Shown piece by piece: positions 51,110 to 62,104 of a stretch of DNA of 64,000 nt (positions are counted from its first letter, which is position 1; each line of letters begins with the position of its first letter). The notes below the pieces were generated by a model that saw only the letters and a list, made by a program, of their open reading frames with translations, had not been told where the DNA came from and searched no databases. Source of the DNA: Magicicada septendecula (Eukaryota; Arthropoda; Insecta; Hemiptera; Cicadidae); NCBI GenBank assembly GCA_034769895.1, contig CM068369.1, positions 423,857,479-423,921,478 of the forward strand. The letters run 5' to 3'. Both the position numbers and the translations under genes were made by a program.

Positions 51110-52158
51110 CTGTTCATAAAGTGGTACATATTCTGAGTACATTCACAGCACACTTTTTGTTTAATAATTACAATAGCAGGTAGCATTTTATTTTTTAAAA
51201 TTAATGTAGCTTTTCATTAACTGAATACAAGTACATTTTTCAATATAAACTAAATACTAACATAATGCTGTTAATTAAATGAATATGTTGATATACCACA
51301 CCAAGTTGCATTAGAAATACATCTAATCAGTGATACATAAAGTTGGCATCTTGTTTGTAAAAAGTACATTCACAAATCGTAGCTGTAATTATATTTGCAG
51401 TCCAGTTTGTATAGAAGTTATCTCATTTTCTTTCGAATCTATGGGTTTCTATCTCAAAATGTGACAATTTTTTGAAATACACTACATCTTAGTTTTTCTT
51501 TTTAGTTTGTGTCCATACCACTTAAGTTTTAATTTATGGATTTGTTAGTTCAAAAGAAGCTAAATCAGCAATCAGGACAAGAATTTGAAAGAGGCTAACT
51601 AGTAAAGTGTCAATGGTATACACCACGCTGATTTTACATATTAAATGTAATTTACCAGATAACAATCAGTTCCTAATTCTACCAAAGCACAAAGTTGAGA
51701 AGTTTTCAATTACTTAAATGGGCATACTCTCTTGTCTCTTGTGGATCTGTTAATTCTTAGACTTTGTTCAAATGATAGACTCAACCAGTGTTACAAAAAT
51801 ATTAATGTGCATATTATTACCTGTTATGCAATTACTGTACACATAATCACGTACCTCTGAATTGCTTTTAACACAACAAATTCAAATAAATGTACTTATC
51901 GGAAGTGTATTTAACAAATAAAATTGTTTAATGTAATTTTATTATATTCTGTTAACATTACAGCACAGCCACCAAGAAAATGGAGAAGGTTAATTGTTTA
52001 TTAAAAGAACTGGCAGCTTGAAACTTATAAATTCATCTTTCACGCTGTCTGCTTGAAATTAACATGGATCATTTTTAATGCTCTACAAAAACTGTTCCTA
52101 AATTTTTTTTCAACTAAAATCCTACAAACACAAAATAAGAAAATATTTTCATAATTAC
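51110..52158 (-). other. DYNC2H1: Short dynein-2 intron
   Basis: 1049 bp between exons 1 and 2. AT-rich, with no inserted element recognised. Confidence 0.7.
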
Positions 52159-52326
52159 CTGCAGAGCATCAATTTTGTTCCGAATGCTGTCTCTAATTTT
52201 GAGAAAATCACCAAACACAAGGCTTTCAATAGGTTTATATGGAGCATCCAAAATACTGAACATTTCCACCCAATGTTTTTCACTGAACATGTCTCCTCGT
52301 ATAAATTTTAAAGCAGGAACCATTTC
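52159..52326 (-). CDS. DYNC2H1: Dynein-2 heavy chain, exon 1 of 3 seen here
   Basis: 168-bp exon, 56 codons, phase 0 at both ends. Acceptor TTGACAG ends at 52327 and donor GTAATT starts at 52158. The peptide EMVPALKFIRGDMF to RNKIDALQ matches the KYVRGEHLS / HWLDLF / LLFGDLL region of dynein-2 heavy chain. The acceptor has a weak pyrimidine tract, and a Penelope-like element begins only about 15 bp upstream of it. Upstream exons are outside the window, more than 11 kb away. Confidence 0.9.
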
Positions 52327-52392
52327 CTGTCAACATATAATTTTATTAATATATATAAACTTTCACGTATGAACTTACTATTCGTTGTCACT

Positions 52393-52435
52393 TCCCCAAA
52401 CGTTTCGAGGTGATGTTCCTCTTCCTCAGTGGGAG
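52393..52435 (-). ncRNA. Hammerhead-ribozyme-like motif, Penelope B, minus arm
   Basis: Minus strand CTCCCA / CTGAGGA / GAGG-loop-CCTC / GAAA / CGTT / TGGGG. It equals the motif at 54791-54833. Confidence 0.6.
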
Positions 52436-52465
52436 TAATACTGAATGTTGATTACAGAATATCCG

Positions 52466-53498
52466 TTACGGACTATAGGTGTGTGTGGTGGGGGTTGATG
52501 GTGGGAAGGGATTGGCGCTGAGCTTCAAATTGTGTGTTTGGATCAGTGTGTCGAATAGTGTATGTGATTTATAATGTAATTGTTCATTTAATATGTTGTT
52601 TGGTTGTAGTGTGTGATATCTGTATATTTCAAATTGTTCAGCTGTGTTTAGTTTTCTACTTTTAGGTAAGTAGTGTAATATTTCCATGTTGTGTTCTATG
52701 TTTGTGTAACTGTGGTTTTCGTTATGTAAATGTGTGGGAAATGTGGAATGTATGTAGTTTGTGGTGAGGGCTTTTAAATGTTCTGAAAATCTGGAAGAAA
52801 AAGATCTTCCCGTCTGGCCGATGTAGAATTGGTGACAATCATTAAATTTAATTTATAAACCCCTGTTTTGCTGTATGTGTCAGTGTCTTTGTTAGTATTA
52901 TTTATGTGTTTTCTAATGGTGTTGTTGGTTCTGTAGGCTACTTTATAATTGTGTTTCCTAAAAAATGTGTTTGCAATTTTGTGTGTATTGGAATTGTAGT
53001 ATGTAAGTGTTATGTATTTGCTGGGTTGTGTGCTGTTGGTCTGATGTGTTTTACTTTTTGTGTTTAGGATTTGTTTGTGTAGTTTATTTATTAATTCAGG
53101 GTTGTATCCATTTTTGACTGCTATATATTTGATTGTGTTTAATTCATCATGGTAGTCATGTGTGTTTAGGGGTACTGAAGTGAGCCTATGGAGCATGTAG
53201 TTGAAAGCTGCATGTTTGTGTTGAGTTGGGTGGTTGGATGAGTTATGTATGACCATGTCTGATGTGGTGGGTTTCCTGTATATTTTGTATGTGTGTGTGT
53301 TGTTTGTTTTGGTAATTGTAAGGTCTAAGAAGTTTATGCTATTATTTAGTTCTATTTCATGTGTGAATTTTAATTTATGGTGTATAGTGTTAACGTATTT
53401 GTAGAAATTTTCTATGTCTTTTGTTGCCGTTGTAAAGGAGTAAAATGTCATCAACATACCTGTGCCAATATATTATTTTATCGGTGTATTTGTGACAA
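52466..53498 (-). pseudogene. Penelope B reverse transcriptase (C-terminal part) and GIY-YIG nuclease
   Basis: From 53498 on the minus strand: YWHRYVDDILLLYNGN (RT catalytic YVDD), then after a one-base shift INFLDLTITK and the RT thumb, GVYKLN of the nuclease, a second shift, FYIGQTGRSFSSRF, and the C-terminus to 52466. It is 5'-truncated just before the YVDD block. Inactive. Confidence 0.87.
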
Positions 53499-53619
53499 AG
53501 ACACTGACACATACAGCAAAACAGGGGTTTATAAATTAAATTGTAATGATTGTCACCAATTCTACATCAGCCAGACGGGAAGATCTTTTTCTTCCAGATT
53601 TTCAGAACATTTAAAAGCC
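53499..53619 (+). pseudogene. Penelope B GIY-YIG nuclease, first part of plus arm
   Basis: KDTDTYSKTGVYKLNCNDC and QTGRSFSSRF are in frame; FYIS replaces FYIG. It stops at LKAL, where Penelope A inserted. It continues at 54455. Confidence 0.87.
53609..53619 (+). repeat. Target duplication of Penelope A, left
   Basis: ATTTAAAAGCC, repeated at 54444-54454. The undisrupted sequence is present in the minus arm near 52765. Confidence 0.8.
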
Positions 53620-53727
53620 TTGGATTTCATTGTCCATGACGTGTCCGTTACTTAACTAAATATCACTATAATATTGACGACTCGGAACACAATGTTTTTT
53701 ATAAGTAAAAACGTAAAGTTTTACCTT

Positions 53728-53774
53728 ACAGCCTAAACCGGCTTTCACCTATATAAGGCTTCATCAGAGGCTGT
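53728..53774 (-). ncRNA. Hammerhead-ribozyme-like motif, Penelope A, left arm
   Basis: Same organisation as 54327-54373 on the opposite strand. Confidence 0.65.
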
Positions 53775-54326
53775 CGTTAGTAGCGCTGCTCGTCTTGTTG
53801 TTGGCGACGAGAAAGTGTTTCGAAAGATTGAAGCTGTGTGTGTGTGGTGAGATGTGTTCGAATAATGCGTGCGATTTGAATTGTGTCTGTTCGTTTAGGA
53901 TGTCGTTTTTATTTGTTTTTGTGTGTTTGTATATTTCTAATTGTTCTAGAGTGTCTAGTTTTCGGCCTTTTGTGTGTACGTGTAGTATGTTCATGTTATT
54001 GTCGATGTTTTTATATGTGTGGTTTGTTTCAATGAGGTGGTTGAAGCAAACCTTCGCAAACCACCTCATTGAAGCAAACCACACATATAAAAACATCGAC
54101 AATAACATGAACATACTACACGTACACACAAAAGGCCGAAAACTAGACACTCTAGAACAATTAGAAATATACAAACACACAAAAACAAATAAAAACGACA
54201 TCCTAAACGAACAGACACAATTCAAATCGCACGCATTATTCGAACACATCTCACCACACACACACAGCTTCAATCTTTCGAAACACTTTCTCGTCGCCAA
54301 CAACAAGACGAGCAGCGCTACTAACG

Positions 54327-54373
54327 ACAGCCTCTGATGAAGCCTTATATAGGTGAAAGCCGGTTTAGGCTGT
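54327..54373 (+). ncRNA. Hammerhead-ribozyme-like motif, Penelope A, right arm
   Basis: Stem I ACAGCCT (54327-54333) pairs with AGGCTGT (54367-54373). The core CTGATGA is at 54334-54340, stem II uses CCT/AGG around 54343-54353, GAAA is at 54355-54358, and the very short stem III region GCCGGT precedes TT, the predicted cleavage site. With the flanking A and T the stem III segment is nearly self-complementary, which would suit dimeric cleavage. Confidence 0.65.
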
Positions 54374-54443
54374 AAGGTAAAACTTTACGTTTTTACTTAT
54401 AAAAAACATTGTGTTCCGAGTCGTCAATATTATAGTGATATTT

Positions 54444-54799
54444 ATTTAAAAGCCCTCACCACAAACTACATACATTCCACATTTGCCACACATTTACATA
54501 ACGAAAACCACAGTTACACAAACATAGAACACAACATGGAAATATTACACTACTTACCTAAAAGTAGAAAACTAAACACAGCTGAACAATTTGAAATATA
54601 CAGATATCACACACTACAACCAAACAACATATTAAATGAACAATTACATTATAAATCACATACACTATTTTACACACTGATCCAAACACACAATTTGAAC
54701 ATCAGCGCCAATCCCTTCCCACCATCAACCCCCACCACACACACACCTATAGTCCGTAACGGATATTCTGTAATCGACACTCAGTATTACTCCCACTGA
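54444..54799 (+). pseudogene. Penelope B GIY-YIG nuclease, second part of plus arm
   Basis: Resumes at KALTTNYIHS and runs through EQFEIYRYHTL to a TGA inside the hammerhead-like motif. The first codons repeat the 11-bp target duplication. Confidence 0.85.
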
Positions 54800-54833
54800 G
54801 GAAGAGGAACATCACCTCGAAACGTTTGGGGAA
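54791..54833 (+). ncRNA. Hammerhead-ribozyme-like motif, Penelope B, plus arm
   Basis: CTGAGGA (54796-54802), stem II GAGG (54804-54807) with CCTC (54815-54818), GAAA (54819-54822), then CGTT and TGGGG pairing with the upstream TCCCA. It fits the CTGANGA / GAAA hammerhead core. The stem III segment ACGT is self-complementary. Confidence 0.6.
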
Positions 54834-54884
54834 CTGACAACGAATAGTATGTTCATACGTGAAAGTTTATATATATTAATAAAT

Positions 54885-55174
54885 TTAATAAAGTGAACAA
54901 AGAGGATGAATCAACAAGATAATTACATAATTTTATTATAAACACATAGTGTATACGTGTATGTGTATATATTGTACATACATGTACAGAGTCTACTTGT
55001 GGTACATTATCCTGAAAGAATCATGATTTGATTACCATACATCATTTAAACTTTGGGACTACTTTAAACAACATGGTATCTAAAGTTTTAGCTCATTTTT
55101 ATTTGAAATATTTCAAGTTATTTTCAGAAATCAATTTCATAGCGCTAGACCAGTGATTTCCAACTTAAAAGTGC
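54885..55174. other. Intronic sequence
   Basis: The end of this stretch (55151-55174) together with 56671-56710 reads CAGTGATTTCCAACTT...GAGGGCCACACTTAAAC, like the terminus of an older hAT element into which the next feature inserted. Confidence 0.4.
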
Positions 55175-55182
55175 CTGAGGGC

Positions 55183-56670
55183 CAGTGGTGTATAGCAAAA
55201 TTGAAAGTTAAGGGCATGGAAATGCGTGAAACGCTTACGGTCAGAGGGGAAAGGCGATGTGAAGGGAGTCGCTGTGAGATGTGAGAAGAGAATTGTTAGC
55301 GACGCTGCTGCCAACCAATGAATATTAGTTCTAATAGTAACAAAAACTTGTGACTGTTAAGGTTTGTTTGTAAATGTGTCACCACAAATCTCTATCCGTG
55401 TGTGTGTGTGTGCCTACAGTCACACAGCTAGCTTTAAAAAAAGAATTATATGTTTATTGTTTCCGATGTAAATCAAATAATAATAACAAAAATAATATTG
55501 TAATTATATTACTATACAAATCAAGGAAATGATATGTGCTGTTCACACGTATCGGAATTTGTTGCTGTTACATATCAAAATGTTTTATAAACATATCTGA
55601 GTGTTCTTCGGTTCTGTCATTGTGTACTGCTGAGACGTAAAAAATTACAGCCTTTCTGGCCATTCTTATCGCAATGGAATTTGCAAACTGTACACTTGCA
55701 CTCCTTAATTACACTTGACTATCTCTACAGTTTATCATTACATAAAGGAACCCATTCTTCATATTAATTTAATTGCAAGAATCTTTTTAATCCTGGACAA
55801 CAAAAAACTGTTTATTATTACTTCCCGTGCTTGACTAGGAATAACTTTCCTGTCTTTGCTAGTTGAAGCATATGTATCCATTTTAACAAATCTCGTTACT
55901 GGATGATAACACAAATAATAACGATAATACGTAATTACAGAATAAAAACTACTAATAGAAACTGACTAAAAAATTAAATACCTAATAAAAATGAGTGACT
56001 GTAAAACGACTATACAATTAATAATAAATTGAAATAATAATAACAAATGCAAGACTGAGATAGTACGTCACACAGTAACTAACAATGTATGGGTAACTAA
56101 AACATCACACGCAAGTTGGTAACACCTTCACTTGTATAGCAGCTGATACTCCGGTACCCTCCCGCCATTCACAATTTGAAAGTGGACTCGTCCATCCATA
56201 AATTGGTTTCTGCGCATATGCCCTTAACTTTCAATTTTACTGTATCTAGAATTTGGCTTTGAAGGGTTCAGGGGTCGGGTCGGCTTCATACAAAAGAAAA
56301 AACAAGTTAAGACTAATTAACATTACTATCTTTAAAGTGGCTGAAAAAAACAAAACAACATCCTGAAATCAGTCTCACTAAAGTAAAAGGTAATAACACA
56401 ATGAAAATATGCGTTACTGAAACATTGTTAAAGTATACTTATTGACTGAAAAGTTTGTCATATATTACACATTTCAAACATATACACTAATGCTGTGTAA
56501 TAAACTGGATTTTACATTTAAAAAGAGCTACTACTATATTAGTGTACAAAGCTGGAAACAATAATATAAAACAGCCTAAAAATTAAGAGATTAACAAAAT
56601 CTGTCAACTTTTCCAATCACTGGGGGGAGGGGTCTGGTGCTGCTCATGCCCCCCTGTAAACACGCCCCTG
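55183..56670 (+). mobile_element. Non-autonomous hAT element (1.49 kb)
   Basis: The 8-bp duplication CTGAGGGC lies at 55175-55182 and 56671-56678. Termini are CAGTGGTGTATAG and, inverted, CAGGGGCGTGTTTAC. Subterminal inverted repeats containing AAAATTGAAAGTTAAGGGCAT occur at 55198-55218 and about 56205-56225. No transposase. Confidence 0.85.
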
Positions 56671-56678
56671 CTGAGGGC

Positions 56679-57175
56679 CACACTTAAACTCAGGAACCTA
56701 CCAGCAGGCTGGATCATTAACGACCAATTTTTGAGAAGTAACAAAAAAGTAAAAAAGCAGAATGTAATTATAACTAAGAAGATAATTATAATTTACATAG
56801 TTTCCATACCTTTAACAGTACAAACTACATTAAGTCAGTATAACAATTAAAACATTAAAAAATATATTAAACACTGCACATTTACATAAAAACTTCAATG
56901 TGCAAACTGAGGTCAGTCTATTGCAGCCAGTAAAGTAGGAATGTCCACATCAAAGTGAAAACACTTAAACAACAACAAGGTGACTAACAGATGCACTGGT
57001 CATGAATGAAGGGCAACACATAGGACAAGCACATCTGTTTTGTCTACCCGAGGGTTGGAAGGAAGTGTAATCGATCTTATAATATGATGAAAAGTAAAAA
57101 AGAACTTGTGCAAATACACATCGCATTAAACAAACAAACATAAATCTAATATACTAGTGATGTATTAGTGTGTAT
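56679..57175. other. Intronic sequence
   Basis: Apart from the possible old hAT end noted above, nothing recognised. Confidence 0.5.
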
Positions 57176-58283
57176 TGAAGCATGGCACTTGAAATAGTAA
57201 TTTAAATATTGAAATTTGTCCCTGTTTAGGGCGTCATTTGAAGCAGTATGAGTTAATTAAAGGTTTAAAATATCGAAAATTGTATTACCTACCTTTATTG
57301 GTAGTTGACCAAAGTATCGTCGGTGTACTCAGCAGAGAAAAACGGGTGAATGCAATTGATAAATACATATTTATATGTTCATTTAATACATTTTTATTTC
57401 ATCTTACTTTGTCATCAAATAGCACCATAACTCCCACATCAACAATTTCGTCTTTCTCTTACGTTACATTGAAACTAGGTTTTGAAATATACTTAACCCT
57501 ATTTATTAAACTAGACTATCTCTATCGTAAAGCAACCCAGCTTGCTCACTCACTCATTCATTCATGCTTTCTACCCCAGTTATTTGGATTTAAAACAAGA
57601 AATCTATATTGTGAAATTTGGATAATAGATTCGAAGTGATACAATACGTTTGTGAGTGTCGTCACTGTTGACCACGTGCTGCGTCCTGCATTTTCATCAT
57701 ACTATGTCCCAAAAAAGGTTATTGTTTTAATTTCAAAAAAGGTTCACTTGATCTTAATTCGGTTCACTGTTGATTTAAACTTTTTACATTGTTTTACACA
57801 TCTTAAACACACAATTTGCTGGTCGGCCGACCCTAATTTGCTCGAGCAATGTTTTATATGACCGCGCGGTCAGGAGTTGTAAGTCGACTAACTGACGCTA
57901 CCCTGAGCGTCACTACGGCTACATCCGCTACATGTTCACCAGCTTGCGCTCTGATTCGTTGGTCAAATCACATGATATGGTCATTAGTGAAATTACAGTT
58001 TCCTTTCTGGGAGCGAGTCTGGGTACTGTATCACAGGCCAGAGGCTCGCTAAACAATTCATGCTTCCTCCCAACGGAGGCGCAATCATCTGCGCACAGGT
58101 TCGCATTCCAACGCCTTAAGAAACAGCGCTTATTTCGGGGCGCTGACAAAATGTGCGTCTTGGTGCCCCGACAAAGAGTGCTTATTGTTCAAAACTGAGG
58201 CCCTGTTTGGGTAGACCTTATGTTACATTTATAATTGCAATAAAAAAAATAAAATAAAACCCTTCAAATTTGTCCCGTTACAA
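57176..58283 (-). mobile_element. Element 4, 3' LTR
   Basis: Minus strand TGTAACGGGAC to CTTCA, 1108 bp. It matches 63479-64000 with about a dozen differences in 520 bp. Confidence 0.92.
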
Positions 58284-58299
58284 TACCCCCCCCCCAATG
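58284..58299 (-). promoter_or_regulatory. Polypurine tract of element 4
   Basis: An uninterrupted run of G followed by TAT immediately before the LTR. Confidence 0.85.
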
Positions 58300-60688
58300 A
58301 GAGGTTTTCTGCCAAAACAGAAAAACTCTCATTGCTAAACCCTAAGAGAATCGGTGAGGATATGGTGCCAACAACCCCCTTTACTTTCTAAACACATCAT
58401 GGGTAAACTACCCCCCTAGCTCGGCGACTATGGCTACTCCTGAACGAGATTACTGGACTTCTCTATTCGAGATCCCAACACCATAAAATCGGACAGGTAC
58501 TCACCATAATATTACCTAACCTTTTATCATTCCACCAACAAATCAGAAACTGGCCTTATACCATACCAGATCCTCAACCGATATGTTCCCCCTTACATGC
58601 ATACTGGGTTGCCTTTAGCAAGTACTGGGTGCGGACACCTACTCATTATTATATTATACACAACTTTCATAAAATATTTTATATTTTCAATTCAATTCCT
58701 TTTCTCAAAAAAATTACGTTACGGTTTCAAATCAACATAAATCAAACAAATCAAATTAAATAATTTAAATTTTGTTCACCTAGAGAAATTAATCTAAGTC
58801 CAATCTCAAAGATTCATATTACCATTAATTTGATCATCTCTTCCTCTTTACTCTCAAAATTCAAAAATCTTTTACAAAAAGTTTACAACTCTTCTTAACT
58901 AGCTGCTAACAATCATAATAAACAAAATAAAACGAACACCTTATTTTATCGGAAATTCCCTTATCACTACATTTGTTTACAACACATATAATATGAACCA
59001 TATAAATCATTTAATACATTAGCCATACACATAATCAACAATATATCCTGAACATCAAAACACAATCTGTACTTCAAGCAAAAATGAAATTTTTTTTTTT
59101 TTAATTTTTCAGTTTCAAAAAGAATTATTTGGTTAATAAAATTTATTGTATTTCATCTCATTATATTGACTAAAAATCTATAAATCAATTGTAAGGAACC
59201 TACTACATTTCTAAGACCAGTCATCAGCTGATGTCTCACGGTCAGGTGACTGACCTTACCCTAGATACACTTCAAAAATTATACAATGTAAAATGCATCA
59301 CACATGTTTACAATTCTTACACTCTAACATAGTACAACATGATAGAACATAATAAAAAAACATAATCAACACCTTCTCTCCTCGAATTAATCTTTTGCAA
59401 AATCAGTAAATTCTTCTATAAAATTATCATCTAGAACATAACATATTTCAATCAATTACTTTCGTACAAATTATCTACTGTAATCATCTCTTGAATCAAA
59501 ATAAAATCATTTAATTAGCTTATTAGCTCATTTAGTTTATGTCAGTTAAGATTTCAATTCGTTACTCCCCTGAGTAACCTCCTTACCACACCTTATGTTA
59601 TGACCCCCCACTGGACTGTGGCGCCCAGTTGCTTCCACTAGAACGGACATTTATTAGGGGTAGACGCTGCCTACCCCGTTCTTGCTTCAGCGTTATATAA
59701 AAATTCGGCATTACTGATGTCCGAGGACACCAGTAATCCTACTATAATGATTCACACACCCTTATCACGGCACTACCACCACCTTCGATGATAGCCGCTG
59801 TTCCATAGTTACGTAGATTCCCCTGAGTCACCCCCCGGTTAATTTCCAAGTTCACCAATTTAGAATATTAAGCCAAATCCACGGTCAGGGTTCGGTGAAA
59901 CCGTCACCGCCCAAAAGTTGGGGAAACTACTAAAAAGACATACAAGGTTTACACTGACACTGCTACTACAATTCACAGATGGTAAACCATTATATGTTTG
60001 GATATATTATCATTTAATTTAAAATCTCTGAGCCTTATATACACTTTACCGTTCAAACATCAAACATTTTATTTGATTTAAATTGCATTATAAACTTCAT
60101 ACTTACATTACATCACTCATATACTCAGATACAACATGATTACCTACTGTCATAAACACAAAAATATAAACATTTCTCACCACCAAACAATGTACATAAC
60201 TCCATGTATCTTCTGAAACATAACAATCATATGATTCCACAACTAAATACATGTTACATTTATTCAATTACTGTTTATTATTAAGTTCAAATCTCATAAA
60301 AATAATTTAAATTCATCATCAAAATCTCTTTATATAACATTTAAATTAATCAATTAATACATCTCAAATTATTTAATTCAATCAATTATTTAAAACACAA
60401 CATATTTTAATTACCTTACTCCAAAACAATTACAATTCATTTATTACAAACTCTCATTATTTATTTAGTCTACTAAAATAATATTATTATTGTTATTAAA
60501 TCAATTTCTACTACATGCACACATTGTTTACATAAAATCTGTTCTACAACACAAACACAATTAATTTCACTATGAATCTATTTACAATTCTTTGACATTA
60601 TTTTTCTGTTTACCACACCTCATTTTATAAAACAGTCCAATTCAAAACCATTAATTACATAGTTAGATGCTCATGAACATTAATTGTT
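58300..60688 (-). other. 3' untranslated region of element 4
   Basis: Aligned blocks with elements 2 and 3 include TGGTGTTGGGATCTCG near 58475, the GGCGCCACAGTCCA region near 59620 and the stem-loop motif near 59900. No sense frame. Confidence 0.75.
59880..59930 (-). promoter_or_regulatory. Stem-loop motif in element 4
   Basis: Minus strand CCCCAACTTTTGGG, then CGGTGA, a 16-nt loop, TGACCG, TGG. The stem keeps CGGT/ACCG although the loop has diverged from CTTACCAG. Confidence 0.5.
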
Positions 60689-62104
60689 TTACCCCCCATC
60701 ATCGTACAATAACCTGGTTTTACATTTACACAGTTCATTTTTTATTAAACTCATTATATCATTTTTATTAATATAAAGATTATCCAAATTTTTATATTCT
60801 TCCACAATACCAACAGGACTATTCCATGTTATTAAATCATATAATTCATTATCACCGAGTATAGTCCAGTCACCTTTAGTATGATCTGTCATAGTTATGT
60901 CAATCACAATTTCATCATTATTATTATCTACTGTTGTCCCAGTCTCGTCACAAGGTAAGTAATCAACATCAGCAACCTTATCATCATTTGCTGTACTAAC
61001 TATTTCACAAGGTAAGTACTTATTATCACTAACTCTTTCCATATTTAACCTCTTTATTAATTCATCATAACCTCTACTAACCTTACATAACTCTACCTTC
61101 TTATCAACATATCTGTCACCATAACACCAATTCATACTTTTGCTGTCATTCCATACAGAGGGTATTAAATCATAAAAACGCCTACTAAAGATTAAAGACC
61201 TATTTGAAAACACATTGTTTTCTTGCAAGGGACTCTTGTACTTCAAAAACATTTGTAACCATCTAGGTTTACAATAACACTGGGGAAAATCTACCCTCTG
61301 CCCTATACTCACAAAATAATTCTCTTCATATTCTCTCTCTAATTTACAAATACTAATTTCTACTCTCTCACTCTCATAATCACTTTGTATTTCCATCAAA
61401 ACTCCATTGCCACTATTATTATTTATTTTACCTTCTAACACCACATTTTTAATTATATCGTCATAATTACCACTAGTTTTAAATTCGTCACTTGCCTTAG
61501 CACTTGTACCTTCATTATTTTTGTTTTCGTTATACTCACCTGTAACTGTATCGTTTTCTACCTCCTCCTTCAAAGTTCTACTTTCGTTTATTTCGTCTTG
61601 TATCTTATTTATATTTATCGTTATCTCATCTTTCATTCCCGCAATAGTCTTATTTCTTTCCTCTAATTTAATATTTATTTCTCTTAATTTTTTGTCTTGT
61701 TTGTCTATTTCCATTTTCAGTTCTATGTTACTAGCATTTATCTCTGACTTGATTTCAATCTTAAATTCGTTCAAGCTCGTTTTTAAATTATTATTTTCTG
61801 ATTTCATTTCAGTTTTAAATTCATTTAAACATGTGTTTACAATATTATTTTCTGACTTTAACTCATCTAAACTCATATTAAACTTATTATTTTCTGCTTT
61901 CATTTTCTCGTCTTGTTTGTCAAGTTTATCATTTACTATGTTTATTTCTGATTTGATCTCAGTTTTCATTCCTGACATCATTTCCATCATCAACGCTAAT
62001 TGGTTAAATATATTTACCCCATTGTCTCTACTACCCCCAGCTACTACAGTTTCATTTACATCTATTTCAACATTTTCACTAACAATTTCATTACAACAGT
62101 ACAT
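60689..62104 (-). CDS. Element 4 coiled-coil Gag-like protein
   Basis: 471 codons from the first ATG in frame. Residues ~35-180 are a Lys/Glu/Asn-rich coiled coil with repeats of the type LKSENN and FKTEMKSE, similar in style to the Gag coiled coil of elements 2 and 3. The C-terminal half (from about residue 250: FPQCYCKPRWLQMF, LIFSRRFYDLIPSVW) has no capsid signature or zinc finger that I recognise and ends LLYDDGG. It is uninterrupted, unlike every other element gene here. It is probably a structural protein that co-assembles with Gag of autonomous relatives; that role is inferred. Confidence 0.6.
   Translation of the reverse strand: MYCCNEIVSENVEIDVNETVVAGGSRDNGVNIFNQLALMMEMMSGMKTEIKSEINIVNDKLDKQDEKMKAENNKFNMSLDELKSENNIVNTCLNEFKTEMKSENNNLKTSLNEFKIEIKSEINASNIELKMEIDKQDKKLREINIKLEERNKTIAGMKDEITININKIQDEINESRTLKEEVENDTVTGEYNENKNNEGTSAKASDEFKTSGNYDDIIKNVVLEGKINNNSGNGVLMEIQSDYESERVEISICKLEREYEENYFVSIGQRVDFPQCYCKPRWLQMFLKYKSPLQENNVFSNRSLIFSRRFYDLIPSVWNDSKSMNWCYGDRYVDKKVELCKVSRGYDELIKRLNMERVSDNKYLPCEIVSTANDDKVADVDYLPCDETGTTVDNNNDEIVIDITMTDHTKGDWTILGDNELYDLITWNSPVGIVEEYKNLDNLYINKNDIMSLIKNELCKCKTRLLYDDGG

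Larger units (their letters stand above)
53620..54443. mobile_element. Penelope A palindromic insertion
   Basis: Left arm 53657-54042 and right arm 54059-54443 are inverted copies of the 3' part of Penelope A (GIY-YIG C-terminus, hammerhead-like motif, terminus) with only a few differences, separated by a 16-nt spacer. The left end has an extra 37 nt. Each arm alone encodes the C-terminal nuclease region. Confidence 0.93.
52342..54884. mobile_element. Penelope-like element B, inverted pair containing element A palindrome
   Basis: The outer arms are inverted copies of Penelope B: minus strand from about 53498 down to 52342, and plus strand 53499 up to 54884. The plus arm is interrupted by Penelope A at 53620-54443. 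The two arms share the terminal hammerhead-like motif and the CACGTATGAAC outer end. Confidence 0.88.

Noticed and set aside
53764..54337. Two 180-codon frames, one on each strand, with identical N-terminal halves
   Set aside because: They are palindrome artefacts: each reads through one Penelope A arm antisense and the other in sense. Only the sense nuclease part is meaningful.
57928..58198. Frames on both strands in the element 4 LTR
   Set aside because: They lie within the GC-richer part of the LTR, overlap each other and have no domain.
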